31,429 nucleotides of DNA from an uncultured Eubacteriales bacterium (GCA_934486455.1 CAKSPR010000021.1:1-31429); one strand, 5' to 3'. Positions 21,593 through 29,088 are shown, counted from the first letter of the stretch. A program made the numbers and translations. The notes: generated by a model not told the origin, from the sequence alone.

Positions 21593-23701
21593 ATGGAAAT
21601 TTTAAAGCAGTATTTCCCCGTGTTGACCCTTGCGGTGGCGCTGATAGCGCTTCTTTTCGTGGGTCTAACGGCCAAAAAGGTCTTCGGCTTTTCCGAAGGC
21701 AGTGAGCGCATGTCTAAGCTTTCGGCGTCAATTCGCTCGGGAGCAAATGCATTCCTTAAAAGGCAATACACCGTTGTTGCCATCATCTTCCTCGTTGTGG
21801 CGGTCATTCTCGGAATTATGGCCGTAACCGGGAACCTCAGCCCCTATGTACCCTTTGCTTTTCTGACCGGCGGAATCTATTCTGCTCTTGCCGGATTTAT
21901 CGGAATGAAGATTGCCACCGCGTCCAACGCCAGGACGGCTAACGCCTGTCAGACCTCCCTTAACAAGGGTCTTAAGGTTGCTTTTTCGGCCGGGTCGGTT
22001 ATGGGATTTACCGTTGTTGCTCTCGGACTTTTCGATATTTCGGTATGGTTTATCCTGCTTAAATTCGTCTTTAAGCTTGACATCGACACCATAACCAACG
22101 CAATGGTTATGTTCGGAATGGGCGCTTCCTTTATGGCGCTGTTTGCCCGTGTGGGCGGCGGAATCTTCACCAAGGCCGCCGATGTGGGCGCCGACCTTGT
22201 GGGTAAGGTAGAGGCCGGAATTCCAGAGGACGATCCCCGAAATCCCGCCGTTATCGCCGACAATGTGGGAGACAATGTGGGCGACGTTGCCGGAATGGGC
22301 GCCGACCTTTACGAATCCTATTTCGGATCCATCGTATCCTGCTGCGCTCTTGCAACCGCCGCTTTCAGAAGCGTGGGAACCGAAATGATGACCAAGGCGG
22401 TCATCGTTCCTCTGCTCATCGCCGCAGTGGGAATCATCTGCTCCATGATCGGAACGTTCCTTGTCCGCACCAAAGAGGACACCAACCAGAAAACTCTTCT
22501 TTCGGCTCTTCGCCGCGGTACCAATCTTGCATCGGTGCTTGTGGCAATCGCCGCCTTCCCAATTGTTTGGTTTGTTCTCGGTGAGGAACATTATAAGATA
22601 TATTTCTCGATCCTTTCGGGATTGCTTGCCGGAGTGCTCATCGGTCTTGCTACCGAGTATTTCACCTCCGACAGCTATAAACCCACCAAAAAGCTTGCGG
22701 CTCAGTCCGAAACCGGCTCTGCCACAATAATCATCGGCGGTATCGGTCTCGGAATGCTTTCCACCGCCGTGCCCATCATCATTGTGGGCGCCGCTATTCT
22801 CGCCGCATATTACTTCGCCGGCGGATTTGCCGAAGGCGCCGGAAACATGGGACTTTACGGCGTTGCGCTTGCCGCCGTGGGAATGCTTTCCACCCTCGGC
22901 ATAACCCTTGCCACCGACGCTTACGGCCCTGTTGCCGATAACGCCGGCGGTATCGCCGAAATGGCCGGCCTCGATCCCGAGGTCAGAGAGCGCACCGACG
23001 CCCTCGATTCCCTCGGAAACACCACCGCCGCTACCGGAAAGGGCTTTGCCATCGGCTCTGCCGCTCTTACCGCCCTTGCCCTTATTGCCTCCTATATCGA
23101 CCAGCTTGGCGTTAAAGGCTTTGAAGGCATTAACCTGAGCGTTATGGAGCCTGCCGTGCTTGTCGGTCTTATGATCGGTGCCTGCCTGCCCTTTGTTTTC
23201 GCCGCTCTTACCATGGAGTCGGTGGGTAAGGCCGCACAGAGCATTGTTAAAGAGGTGCGCCGCCAGTTTAAAGAGATCGTCGGCATTATGGACGGAAAGG
23301 CCGAGCCCGATTACAAGACCTGCGTCGACCTTTGCACCCGTTCCTCCCTCCGCGAAATGGTTCTTCCGTCACTCATCGCCATTGTGGTGCCTGTTGCGGT
23401 AGGCCTTATCCTCGGACCTAACGGAGTCATCGGACTGCTTGCCGGCGCTACCGTAACCGGATTCCTCATTGCAATATTCATGAGCAATTCCGGCGGAGCA
23501 TGGGACAATGCCAAAAAATACATCGAAGCGGGCAACTTCGGCGGAAAGGGCAGCGATTGCCACAAGGCCGCCGTTGTGGGAGACACCGTAGGCGACCCCT
23601 TTAAGGATACCTCCGGTCCCGCTATCAACATCCTGATCAAGCTTCTGTCGGTTGTTTCGATAGTCTTTGCGGGACTTGTCGTTAACTTCCACCTGATGTA
23701 A
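21593..23701 (+). CDS. hppA: Membrane-bound ion-pumping pyrophosphatase
   Basis: This 702-residue, roughly 16-helix integral membrane enzyme splits pyrophosphate and uses the energy to pump sodium ions or protons out of the cytoplasm. Active-site motifs are intact: DVGADLVGKVE (197-207) and EDDPRNPAVIADNVGDNVGD (212-231). The DAYGPVADNAGGIAEM segment and the C-terminal DTVGDPFKDTSGPAINILIKL are also complete. The diagnostic segment after GNTT reads AATGKGFAIGSA. Ala479 and Gly482 occupy the positions that are Lys and Thr in potassium-independent enzymes, so this one is predicted to be potassium-dependent. Many such enzymes pump sodium. GGAGG (21582-21586) is 6 bases from the ATG. It is monocistronic, between its own promoter and terminator. 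Confidence 0.97.
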   Translation: MEILKQYFPVLTLAVALIALLFVGLTAKKVFGFSEGSERMSKLSASIRSGANAFLKRQYTVVAIIFLVVAVILGIMAVTGNLSPYVPFAFLTGGIYSALAGFIGMKIATASNARTANACQTSLNKGLKVAFSAGSVMGFTVVALGLFDISVWFILLKFVFKLDIDTITNAMVMFGMGASFMALFARVGGGIFTKAADVGADLVGKVEAGIPEDDPRNPAVIADNVGDNVGDVAGMGADLYESYFGSIVSCCALATAAFRSVGTEMMTKAVIVPLLIAAVGIICSMIGTFLVRTKEDTNQKTLLSALRRGTNLASVLVAIAAFPIVWFVLGEEHYKIYFSILSGLLAGVLIGLATEYFTSDSYKPTKKLAAQSETGSATIIIGGIGLGMLSTAVPIIIVGAAILAAYYFAGGFAEGAGNMGLYGVALAAVGMLSTLGITLATDAYGPVADNAGGIAEMAGLDPEVRERTDALDSLGNTTAATGKGFAIGSAALTALALIASYIDQLGVKGFEGINLSVMEPAVLVGLMIGACLPFVFAALTMESVGKAAQSIVKEVRRQFKEIVGIMDGKAEPDYKTCVDLCTRSSLREMVLPSLIAIVVPVAVGLILGPNGVIGLLAGATVTGFLIAIFMSNSGGAWDNAKKYIEAGNFGGKGSDCHKAAVVGDTVGDPFKDTSGPAINILIKLLSVVSIVFAGLVVNFHLM

Positions 23702-23731
23702 GCGAATCAAACATAATCGGTAAAATAAATG

Positions 23732-23775
23732 ACCCTCGCCGTTACGGCTCTTGTAACGGCGAGGGTTTTATATTT
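23732..23775 (+). terminator. Terminator of hppA
   Basis: ACCCTCGCCGTTAC (23732-23745) pairs perfectly with GTAACGGCGAGGGT (23753-23766), followed by TTTTATATTTTT. It may also serve the convergent metalloprotease gene. Confidence 0.93.
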
Positions 23776-23863
23776 TTATAAAGAGCAAATTGCCGGCTTA
23801 CAGGCGGGTTTCCTACACTGTTCGTGGGAAAAAAGAGCTTAATCAGGCTCGAAAAAATGCCGA

Positions 23864-24307
23864 TTAGCGGTTGATTTGTTCCATATAGCGTTCGATTGCG
23901 GGCAGCTCTATTCCGGCAAGGGAACTGAGAGCCTCGGGAGAAAGCTCGGAAAATTCGGGAGAGTCTTTAAAAGGGGAAACAAGCAGACAGGTGGCGAAAA
24001 AATCGGCCTGACGCTCAAACCGCCCTATCGCAAAGGCGGTTTTTGATTTAAGAAAAAAAGAGTTTGAGTCGGGATGAAGCAGGGCGTGGCCAAGCTCATG
24101 GGCGGCGGTAAACCGAGCTTTTTCGGCAGAAAGCCCCTCGTTTACGAGAATTATTTTTTTGCCGTTTATGTGGTAATAAAGACCGTTTGTGCAGTCGGGC
24201 ATTTTAAGGCGAAAGGTGTTTATTTTAAGCTCGTCGCACAGCAAAAAAGGGTCTGCCGTACCGTACTTTTTATAAAGTCTCTCTGCCAGAGCCTCAATTT
24301 TGTTCAT
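23864..24307 (-). CDS. ImmA/IrrE family metalloprotease
   Basis: This 147-residue protein has the HELGH zinc-protease motif at 70-74 in AAHELGHALLHP. A probable third ligand, Glu98, lies in FERQADFFAT, the usual ExxADxFA pattern of ImmA/IrrE peptidases. Known members (ImmA of ICEBs1, IrrE/PprI of Deinococcus) cut an XRE-type repressor after a stress signal and so switch on its target genes. The XRE gene directly upstream overlaps this one by 14 bases, making it the obvious substrate. The start ATG lies inside the end of that gene, so translation is coupled. The C-terminal ~40 residues are probably a small helical partner-recognition region. The inducing signal is unknown. Confidence 0.92.
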   Translation of the reverse strand: MNKIEALAERLYKKYGTADPFLLCDELKINTFRLKMPDCTNGLYYHINGKKIILVNEGLSAEKARFTAAHELGHALLHPDSNSFFLKSKTAFAIGRFERQADFFATCLLVSPFKDSPEFSELSPEALSSLAGIELPAIERYMEQINR

Positions 24308-24671
24308 TGCTTTTCCTTTCCTTCCGAGATAATACCACCGCTGCGCTGACCTCGATGGCGTCGGACAGCTGTTTTAATTCGCTTTCGGTTAAAGCTTCTC
24401 CGTTAAACATAAGCCCGTCGGCGCAAAGCAGTCGGTTTTTAAGCTCGTTTATAAGCTCGCCGACCTCCCGCTCGTCGCTTTGACTGTCGAGAAGATAATC
24501 GGTGGTTACGCCGAAAAATTTGGCGATGGCCGAAACGTCCGAGATGGACGGACTGCGGCGGTTTTGCTCGTACATACCGACTGCGCTGGCACTTATCCCG
24601 AGAAAGGCGGCAAGCTCCCCCTGGGTCAGGTGTTTTTCCTTGCGGAGTTTTTTTAATTTATCGGCAAACAT
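24294..24671 (-). CDS. XRE family transcriptional repressor
   Basis: This 125-residue protein has an N-terminal Cro/CI helix-turn-helix (about residues 5-60). It includes LTQGELAAFLGISASAVGMYEQNRRSPSI split over the two recognition helices, then FFGVTTDYLL. A helical C-terminal region follows (ELINELKNRLLCADGLMFNGEALTESELKQL), of the sort seen beside clostridial ImmA proteins. ATG 24671 is chosen because GGGGGAAC lies about 6 bases upstream and the HTH begins there; the open frame extends to 24743 without support. The ImmA-type protease gene overlaps its 3' end. It is divergent from the coiled-coil/sigma-like operon, and repeated ATCACAC sites between the two are candidate operators. Autoregulation is inferred. 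Confidence 0.92.
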   Translation of the reverse strand: MFADKLKKLRKEKHLTQGELAAFLGISASAVGMYEQNRRSPSISDVSAIAKFFGVTTDYLLDSQSDEREVGELINELKNRLLCADGLMFNGEALTESELKQLSDAIEVSAAVVLSRKERKSNEQN

Positions 24672-24821
24672 TTCAGTTCCCCCATGTCCTTTGTTTCGTC
24701 CTTCGGGCTTCGAAAGCTTTGCTGCTATTCCGAAACGGCGCAATAAAGCATCAAAAAAAGAGAAAACAATCTTCGAGCGGCAAAAACCCCCGAATTTGGC
24801 ATGACAGTTTTCGCCGTAATT

Positions 24822-24850
24822 ATTGTATCACACGAAAATACAAATTTCAA
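24822..24850 (-). promoter_or_regulatory. Promoter of the XRE-ImmA operon (- strand)
   Basis: On the minus strand TTGAAA (complement of 24845-24850) and TACAAT (complement of 24822-24827) are separated by 17 bases. A GTGTGAT site abuts and overlaps the -10 box, as expected for autorepression. The start codon is about 150 bases downstream. Confidence 0.82.
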
Positions 24851-24941
24851 GGGTATTTTTAATATTTGGAAAGTTAAATCCCTTTTTCTGGATTTAGTAC
24901 ATAAATCACACATCATTCGACAAAATTAGTCAAAATATCCC

Positions 24942-24970
24942 TTGAAATCACACACACCGTTGTTTATAAT
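24942..24970 (+). promoter_or_regulatory. Promoter of the coiled-coil/sigma-like operon
   Basis: TTGAAA (24942-24947) and TATAAT (24965-24970) are separated by 17 bases. The spacer begins with an ATCACAC site, so a bound repressor would cover the promoter. Confidence 0.85.
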
Positions 24971-25014
24971 TTTATATAGAGTGATTGTTGCAGCAAGCTT
25001 TATGAAAAAGTTAA

Positions 25015-25029
25015 CACACAACTTGTGTG
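25015..25029 (+). promoter_or_regulatory. Palindrome CACACAACTTGTGTG upstream of the ribosome binding site
   Basis: This perfect 7-1-7 palindrome lies 3 bases before the AGGAGG site (25033-25038) of the 94-residue gene. It contains the same CACAC/GTGTG core as the other sites of this region. It may be a downstream operator, or an RNA hairpin masking translation. Confidence 0.7.
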
Positions 25030-25045
25030 ATTAGGAGGTTTAAAA

Positions 25046-25330
25046 ATGACTCTGGAAAATTTGGGGATGGAATATTTAAAGGAAGCCGACAGGCTGAAGG
25101 CGCGGCTTTGCGAGCTTAATCTGCTTTTAAAGCGGGAAAGGGACGAGGAGCAAAAGCTCCTGCTCAAACGGCGTATTTACTATTTATATACCGAAATGCG
25201 CGATACCGAACAGACAGCGGAGTATCTTTTAAATTACTATTCGGCGGAGCAAAGCGACCGCGGGGGAGAGCATCGGAATTTTGACATATACGGAAGGAGC
25301 GAAGAGTATGAAAAGAATAATATCGCTTGA
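25046..25330 (+). CDS. Small coiled-coil protein of unknown function
   Basis: This 94-residue, highly charged and almost wholly helical protein has heptad-like Leu spacing over residues ~5-65 (YLKEADRLKARLCELNLLLKRERDEEQKLLLKRRIYYLYTEM). That is typical of a two-helix coiled coil. No enzyme motif or membrane segment is visible. AGGAGG (25033-25038) precedes the ATG by 7 bases. From memory, similar ~90-residue proteins beginning with a GMEYLKEA-type helix occur just before small sigma-like genes in Clostridia; their role is unknown. Its 3' end overlaps the next gene's start by 23 bases, so the two are translationally linked. It might bind or hold the sigma-like protein (inference). Confidence 0.82.
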   Translation: MTLENLGMEYLKEADRLKARLCELNLLLKRERDEEQKLLLKRRIYYLYTEMRDTEQTAEYLLNYYSAEQSDRGGEHRNFDIYGRSEEYEKNNIA

Positions 25331-25610
25331 GAAATTTGTTTCGGACGAGCTGAGCTACCGCAGCTTTTTTGAGGAGGAAGACGAGCAGGCAAGAAGAGAA
25401 GGGCTGATAAAACGCCTTAACGATGTTATTGCTCATGAGCTGACCGACGGCCAACGGCAGCTTGTTGAAATGTATTACTTCGGGCAAAAAAACATTCCGC
25501 AAATTGCCGAGGAGCTTAAAGTCAACCGCTCGACCGTGAGCAGGGGGCTTAAAAGAGCGAGAATACGCATAGGGCGGTGCATGGGATATGATTTTAAAAC
25601 ATATCGTTGA
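25308..25610 (+). CDS. Sigma-70 region 4-like DNA-binding protein
   Basis: This 100-residue protein has a C-terminal helix-turn-helix of the sigma region 4 type: ELTDGQRQLVEMYYFGQKNI followed by PQIAEELKVNRSTVSRGLKR (about 44-83). The N-terminal 40 residues are acidic and helical (FEEEDEQARREGLIKRL). There is no region 2, so it cannot melt a promoter alone. It is more likely an activator, a partial sigma factor needing a partner, or a UvrY/YlxM-like regulator. ATG 25308 is supported by AAGGAG (25294-25299) 8 bases upstream. It follows and overlaps the coiled-coil gene. Both are divergent from XRE-ImmA, the presumed controlling pair. Confidence 0.87.
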   Translation: MKRIISLEKFVSDELSYRSFFEEEDEQARREGLIKRLNDVIAHELTDGQRQLVEMYYFGQKNIPQIAEELKVNRSTVSRGLKRARIRIGRCMGYDFKTYR

Positions 25611-25756
25611 ACGGCCTGTGACATGCGCGGCTGCCCATGCAGTTGTTTATGCAGTTGCCGTTGAAGGATGCAGGGGTATAGGAAAGAGAAACTTTCAACA
25701 TCGGTTTTGTCCATCGAGAAATAAAACCACGGTCGAGAACAAGCCGAAAACGGCAA

Positions 25757-25786
25757 AAAGCCTTCCCGTTTTATCGGGAAGGCTTT
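25757..25786. terminator. Bidirectional terminator between convergent operons
   Basis: AAAGCCTTCCCG (25757-25768) pairs perfectly with CGGGAAGGCTTT (25775-25786). Read on the minus strand it is followed by a T-run (complement of 25755-25759), serving the chromate-transporter genes. On the plus strand the tail is weaker. Confidence 0.87.
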
Positions 25787-25850
25787 AATGATTTAAGAGA
25801 ACGGGATAAATGTTGGGATAGGCACAACGGGAGAGTAATATGCCGAAAGC

Positions 25851-26420
25851 TCAGTTTAACAGTCCCGTATACCCGACGATTATGCCTATAATTGCCGAAA
25901 TCAGAATGATGATTATGGGGTGTACCTTTTTGAGCGCCATTATAAGGGCGGCGGCAAAAAGAACGGCCGCTACCCAGAATTTAAGGGTGGCAAAATTTGA
26001 GAGCATTAATCCCGCGGGGAAGAACACCGCCAGCGCAAAGGAAATTACCGCCGAGCCGATAAGTCCCACGACTACCGGTTTAAGGCCGTTCATCATTCCC
26101 CTGACCACCAGGCTTTCCTTAAACGCGGTATAGCATTTTGCCACGATTAAAATGATGATAAAGGAGGGAAGTACCACGCCGAGGGTGGTAAAAAATGCGC
26201 CGAGCACACCTGCCTGGGAGCTGCCGACATAGGTGGCAATGTTTATGGCGAAGGGACCGGGGGTGGATTCGCTGACCGCCACAAAGTTGACAAGCTCCTC
26301 TTCGCTGAGCCAGCCGAAGCCCAGTACATATTGCTGTATCAGAGGAAGCATGGCGTAACCGCCGCCGAAGGTGAAAAGCCCGATTTTGAAAAATGTCCAG
26401 AAAAGGGTGAGGTATGTCAT
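25851..26420 (-). CDS. Chromate transporter family protein, second half-size subunit
   Basis: This 189-residue membrane protein is one domain of the CHR family. It has the family start FWTFFKIGLFTFGGGYAMLPLIQQYV, then VAVSESTPGPFAINIATYVG and about six hydrophobic helices ending GYTGLLN. Half-size CHR proteins occur as adjacent pairs that together equal the full-length ChrA exporter. Here the partner is the gene at 26417-26980, whose stop overlaps this start by 4 bases (ATGA). Chromate is the known substrate of studied members. In an anaerobic gut-type organism the real substrate may be another anion, so the name is a family label. Confidence 0.92.
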   Translation of the reverse strand: MTYLTLFWTFFKIGLFTFGGGYAMLPLIQQYVLGFGWLSEEELVNFVAVSESTPGPFAINIATYVGSSQAGVLGAFFTTLGVVLPSFIIILIVAKCYTAFKESLVVRGMMNGLKPVVVGLIGSAVISFALAVFFPAGLMLSNFATLKFWVAAVLFAAALIMALKKVHPIIIILISAIIGIIVGYTGLLN

Positions 26421-26980
26421 AGCTTTTTACCGCTCCTTTCGGCAATTACGGTGGCCGCAAGACCCACCGCGGCGGCCGAAACGATGATTATGAGTACATT
26501 AAAGGAAAAAACGGCCGAGGCCGCAAGGGCAAGCGCGGCGATAATATAAGAAAGTATATTTTTGGGGCACTGCTTATACATCGAAATAAATCCCTTTATA
26601 ATAAGGGCGAGTACCCCTGCCCTGATCCCCCAAAAGGCGTATTTGACCGCCCTTATCTGCTCAAACTGTTTAAGCACGAAGGAAATTGCAAGAATGATGA
26701 TGAAGGAGGGAAGCACCACACCGAGGGTAGCGAGAAACGAGCCCACAACTCCGCCCACCTGATAGCCCACAAAGGTGGCCGAGTTGACGGCAATGGGACC
26801 GGGGGTGGATTCGGAAATGGCGACTATGTCGAGTATGTCCTTTTCACTTATCCAGCCTTTATTTTCGGCCATTTCCCTTTGAATAAGCGGAATCATGGCA
26901 TAGCCGCCGCCGAAGGTAAATGCGCCGATTTTGAAGAATGTCCAAAAGAGTGACAGGAGCTTTTTGGCATCTGCTTTCAA
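26417..26980 (-). CDS. Chromate transporter family protein, first half-size subunit
   Basis: This 187-residue CHR-family membrane protein has the conserved FWTFFKIGAFTFGGGYAMIPLIQREM start, then VAISESTPGPIAVNSATFVGYQVGG and about six helices. It parallels the downstream subunit, as expected for pairs that arose by duplication of one CHR domain. TTG 26980 is preferred as start because AAAGGA (complement of 26991-26996) lies 10 bases upstream. An upstream in-frame TTG at 27019 adds 13 residues with no site. Its end overlaps the next gene's start by 4 bases. No chromate-sensing regulator is adjacent. No clear promoter was found in the ~80 bases before it. Confidence 0.9.
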   Translation of the reverse strand: MKADAKKLLSLFWTFFKIGAFTFGGGYAMIPLIQREMAENKGWISEKDILDIVAISESTPGPIAVNSATFVGYQVGGVVGSFLATLGVVLPSFIIILAISFVLKQFEQIRAVKYAFWGIRAGVLALIIKGFISMYKQCPKNILSYIIAALALAASAVFSFNVLIIIVSAAAVGLAATVIAERSGKKL

Positions 26981-27056
26981 GAAATCACAATCCTTTCCGA
27001 CCGACCGCAGTAGAGCCAATACGGCTTAGCACAACAGAGCGGTCACTGACATTATT

Positions 27057-27095
27057 AAACCCGCCGCAAAAAAAGGTGTACGGCGGGCTTTATTA
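27057..27095 (-). terminator. Terminator of tyrS (- strand)
   Basis: On the minus strand AAGCCCGCCG (complement of about 27081-27090) pairs with CGGCGGGTTT (complement of 27057-27066), followed by AATAATG. It lies directly after the tyrS stop. Confidence 0.75.
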
Positions 27096-28322
27096 TTATT
27101 TGATTTCGCCTACGAAATATTTTTTCTTGCCCCGTCTTACGATGAGGTATTTGCCGTCGATGAGGTTTTCGGAACTTACATCGGTTTCGTCGGGAGCGGT
27201 GACAACATCGCCGTTGACGGTAAGGGCGTTGTTTTTGGCCATTTCGCGAACCTCGCGCTTGGAGGGGAAAACCTTGGCTTCGACGAGAATGTCGATAAGC
27301 TTGCCTTTTTTCGCTTCAAAGTGGGGCACCTGGGAAAGGGCCGAAAGCAGATCCCTTACCGGGATGTGTTTGACATCGCCCTTAAACATCAGTTCGCTGA
27401 TTTTTTCGGCCTCCTCAAAAGCTCCCTCTCCGTGAAGATCATCGAGGATTTCCTTTGCAAGGCGTTTTTGAGCCATGCGCTTTTCGGGAGCGGCAAAATG
27501 CTCCTTTTCGATCTGCTCGATGGTCTCCCTGTCGAGGAAGGTCAGCTTTTTGAGGTAATCAATGACCACCGCATCCTCGGAATTGAGCAGGAACTGATAA
27601 AGCTCATAGGAGCTGGTCTTGTTTTTGTCGATCCAAACGGCGTTGCCTTCGCTCTTGCCGAATTTGTTGCCGTTGGCGTCGGTTACGAGCGGCATGGTCA
27701 TTGCATAGACCTCTTCGCCGGTGGTCTTTCTTATAAGCTCGATTCCGGTGGTGATGTTGCCCCATTGGTCGGAGCCTGCCACCTGAAGGTCTACCCCCTT
27801 GTGCTCATGGAGCCATTTGAAATCGAGACCCTGAATGAGCATATAGGAAAACTCGGCGTAGGAAATGCCGGTTTCCATCTGGCGGCGGACAAGATCCTTG
27901 TTGAGCATATAGTTAACATTAATATACTTTCCGTAATCGCGGAAAAAGTCGATTATGTGTATGTCCTTTACCCAGTCGTAGTTGTTGACCACTTCATAGG
28001 GGAAGAATTTCTGTACCTGAGCCTTTAAAGCCTCGTAGTTTTTAAATACCGTGTCCCTGTCCGAAAGGGCGCGCTCGGTGGTGCCTCTCGGATCGCCGAT
28101 AAGACCCGTGGCCGCTCCAACGAGGATAATGGGGGTGTGGCCGGCCTTGGCGAGACGGCGGGTGATGAGAAAGGAGGAATAGTGACCGAGATGCAGGCTG
28201 TCGGCCGTGGGATCGGTGCCGATATAAAAGGTTATGCCGCCGGCGTTAAGCTTGTCGATAAGGTCTTTGGAGGAAATGTCCTGAATAAGGCCTCTCCATT
28301 CGAGTTCTTCGTATAAAGTCAT
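27096..28322 (-). CDS. tyrS: Tyrosyl-tRNA synthetase
   Basis: This 408-residue class I aminoacyl-tRNA synthetase charges tRNA-Tyr with tyrosine. The ATP-site motifs are HLGH (44-47) and KFGKS (220-224). The tyrosine-pocket segments YIGTDPTADSLHLGH and QVAGSDQWGNI are present. A C-terminal S4 RNA-binding domain (~340-405, with EAKVFPSKREVREMAKNNALTVNG) completes the bacterial TyrRS layout at normal length. GGAGTG lies about 7 bases upstream of the ATG. Its promoter overlaps the end of the HAD gene upstream. No T-box leader is visible; the gap to that gene is only about 60 bases. Confidence 0.97.
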   Translation of the reverse strand: MTLYEELEWRGLIQDISSKDLIDKLNAGGITFYIGTDPTADSLHLGHYSSFLITRRLAKAGHTPIILVGAATGLIGDPRGTTERALSDRDTVFKNYEALKAQVQKFFPYEVVNNYDWVKDIHIIDFFRDYGKYINVNYMLNKDLVRRQMETGISYAEFSYMLIQGLDFKWLHEHKGVDLQVAGSDQWGNITTGIELIRKTTGEEVYAMTMPLVTDANGNKFGKSEGNAVWIDKNKTSSYELYQFLLNSEDAVVIDYLKKLTFLDRETIEQIEKEHFAAPEKRMAQKRLAKEILDDLHGEGAFEEAEKISELMFKGDVKHIPVRDLLSALSQVPHFEAKKGKLIDILVEAKVFPSKREVREMAKNNALTVNGDVVTAPDETDVSSENLIDGKYLIVRRGKKKYFVGEIK

Positions 28323-28360
28323 TTTTTATCACTCCGCTATTAAAAAGTCACAGTTTGTAT

Positions 28361-28389
28361 ATTATATCATTAAAATTCCGTTATTACAA
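28361..28389 (-). promoter_or_regulatory. Promoter of tyrS (- strand)
   Basis: On the minus strand TTGTAA (complement of 28384-28389) and TATAAT (complement of 28361-28366) are 17 bases apart. The -35 box lies inside the stop-codon region of the upstream HAD gene. tyrS is therefore separately expressed, with possible read-through from that gene. Confidence 0.75.
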
Positions 28390-29064
28390 GCCCTTTATTA
28401 CAATGTCGGCGGCTTCACTTATATTTTTCAGGGTCATGTCGGCAAGGGGAGAGCTTTCTCCGGAATTATTAAGCCAAATTGCGGTGATGCCTGCATTTTT
28501 TCCGCCGAGAACATCGGAGGAAAGACTGTCGCCGATTATGACGGTATTTTCCTTTTTAAAATGTGTTATTTCGGCAAAGCAGGCGTCGAAAAATCGTTTG
28601 TCCGGTTTTTCAAAACCGATTTTTTCGGGAAAAAAGGTGTTTTCAAAATATTTGCCTATTCCGGCGTTTTTTATCCGTCCCTTTTGCACCTCGACGGTTC
28701 CGTTGGAGGTAATAAAAAGGCGGACTTTGCCGTAAAGCCGTTCAAGAGCTTCTCTTGCTCCCCAAAGCAGCCGTCCCTGTTTTGCAAGCTCGTTTTCGTA
28801 TATCTCGTTGGCTTTTTGAGCATCCGCATTCTTTTTCAGCGCCTCGAAAAGCAGACTGTAACGGTTAAGCTTTACCTGCTCGCGGGTTATTTCCCTTTTT
28901 TCAAGCCTCTTCCACTGGCAAAGATTTATGCTGCTGTAAAGCCCGAGGGCGTCTTCGGTCGGTTCTATGCCGAGGGTAAGGAGCGTCTTTTTAAGCGCCG
29001 CTTTTTCATCGGCCTTAAAATCAAAAAGAGTATCGTCAAGATCAAGCAATATAATGTTTTTCAT
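28384..29064 (-). CDS. HAD superfamily nucleotidase, YjjG-like
   Basis: This 226-residue HAD-family phosphatase has motif I DLDDTL (Asp8 nucleophile, Asp10 acid/base) and motif II TSNG (119-122). Motif III is the lysine of GFEKPDKRFF (Lys153), and motif IV is GDSLSSD (178-184). The helical cap lies at about 15-100. The pattern fits YjjG-like noncanonical pyrimidine 5'-nucleotidases, which dephosphorylate odd nucleotides and so keep them out of nucleic acids. Substrate choice is inferred, since HAD families overlap. AAAGGAG lies 6 bases upstream of the ATG. It is co-directional with tyrS. Confidence 0.9.
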   Translation of the reverse strand: MKNIILLDLDDTLFDFKADEKAALKKTLLTLGIEPTEDALGLYSSINLCQWKRLEKREITREQVKLNRYSLLFEALKKNADAQKANEIYENELAKQGRLLWGAREALERLYGKVRLFITSNGTVEVQKGRIKNAGIGKYFENTFFPEKIGFEKPDKRFFDACFAEITHFKKENTVIIGDSLSSDVLGGKNAGITAIWLNNSGESSPLADMTLKNISEAADIVIKGL

Positions 29065-29088
29065 TTCATTCTCCTTTCCAACGGTTTT

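Larger units (their letters stand above)
24672..25045. promoter_or_regulatory. Divergent control region with repeated ATCACAC sites
   Basis: This 374-base stretch separates the XRE gene (-) from the coiled-coil/sigma-like operon (+). ATCACAC occurs at 24827-24833, 24905-24911 and 24947-24953, and as its complement GTGTGAT at 25025-25031. The decamer CCCTTGAAAT occurs at 24939-24948 and inverted at 24844-24853, and in both cases contains the -35 box. A TAAATCC/GGATTTA inverted repeat (24875-24881/24890-24896) lies between them. The stretch 24672-24815 is the leader of the XRE gene, in which nothing further was recognised. Confidence 0.8.

Noticed and set aside
23864..25610. Integrated mobile element (ICE or prophage)
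   Set aside because: ImmA-XRE pairs are typical of ICEs, but there is no integrase, excisionase, relaxase, phage structural gene or flanking attachment repeat, and the flanks are ordinary chromosomal genes.
25611..25850. Additional small gene after the sigma-like gene
   Set aside because: Short frames exist but none has a ribosome binding site and plausible protein; the stretch holds the terminator at 25757-25786 and short ATGCAGTTG repeats only.
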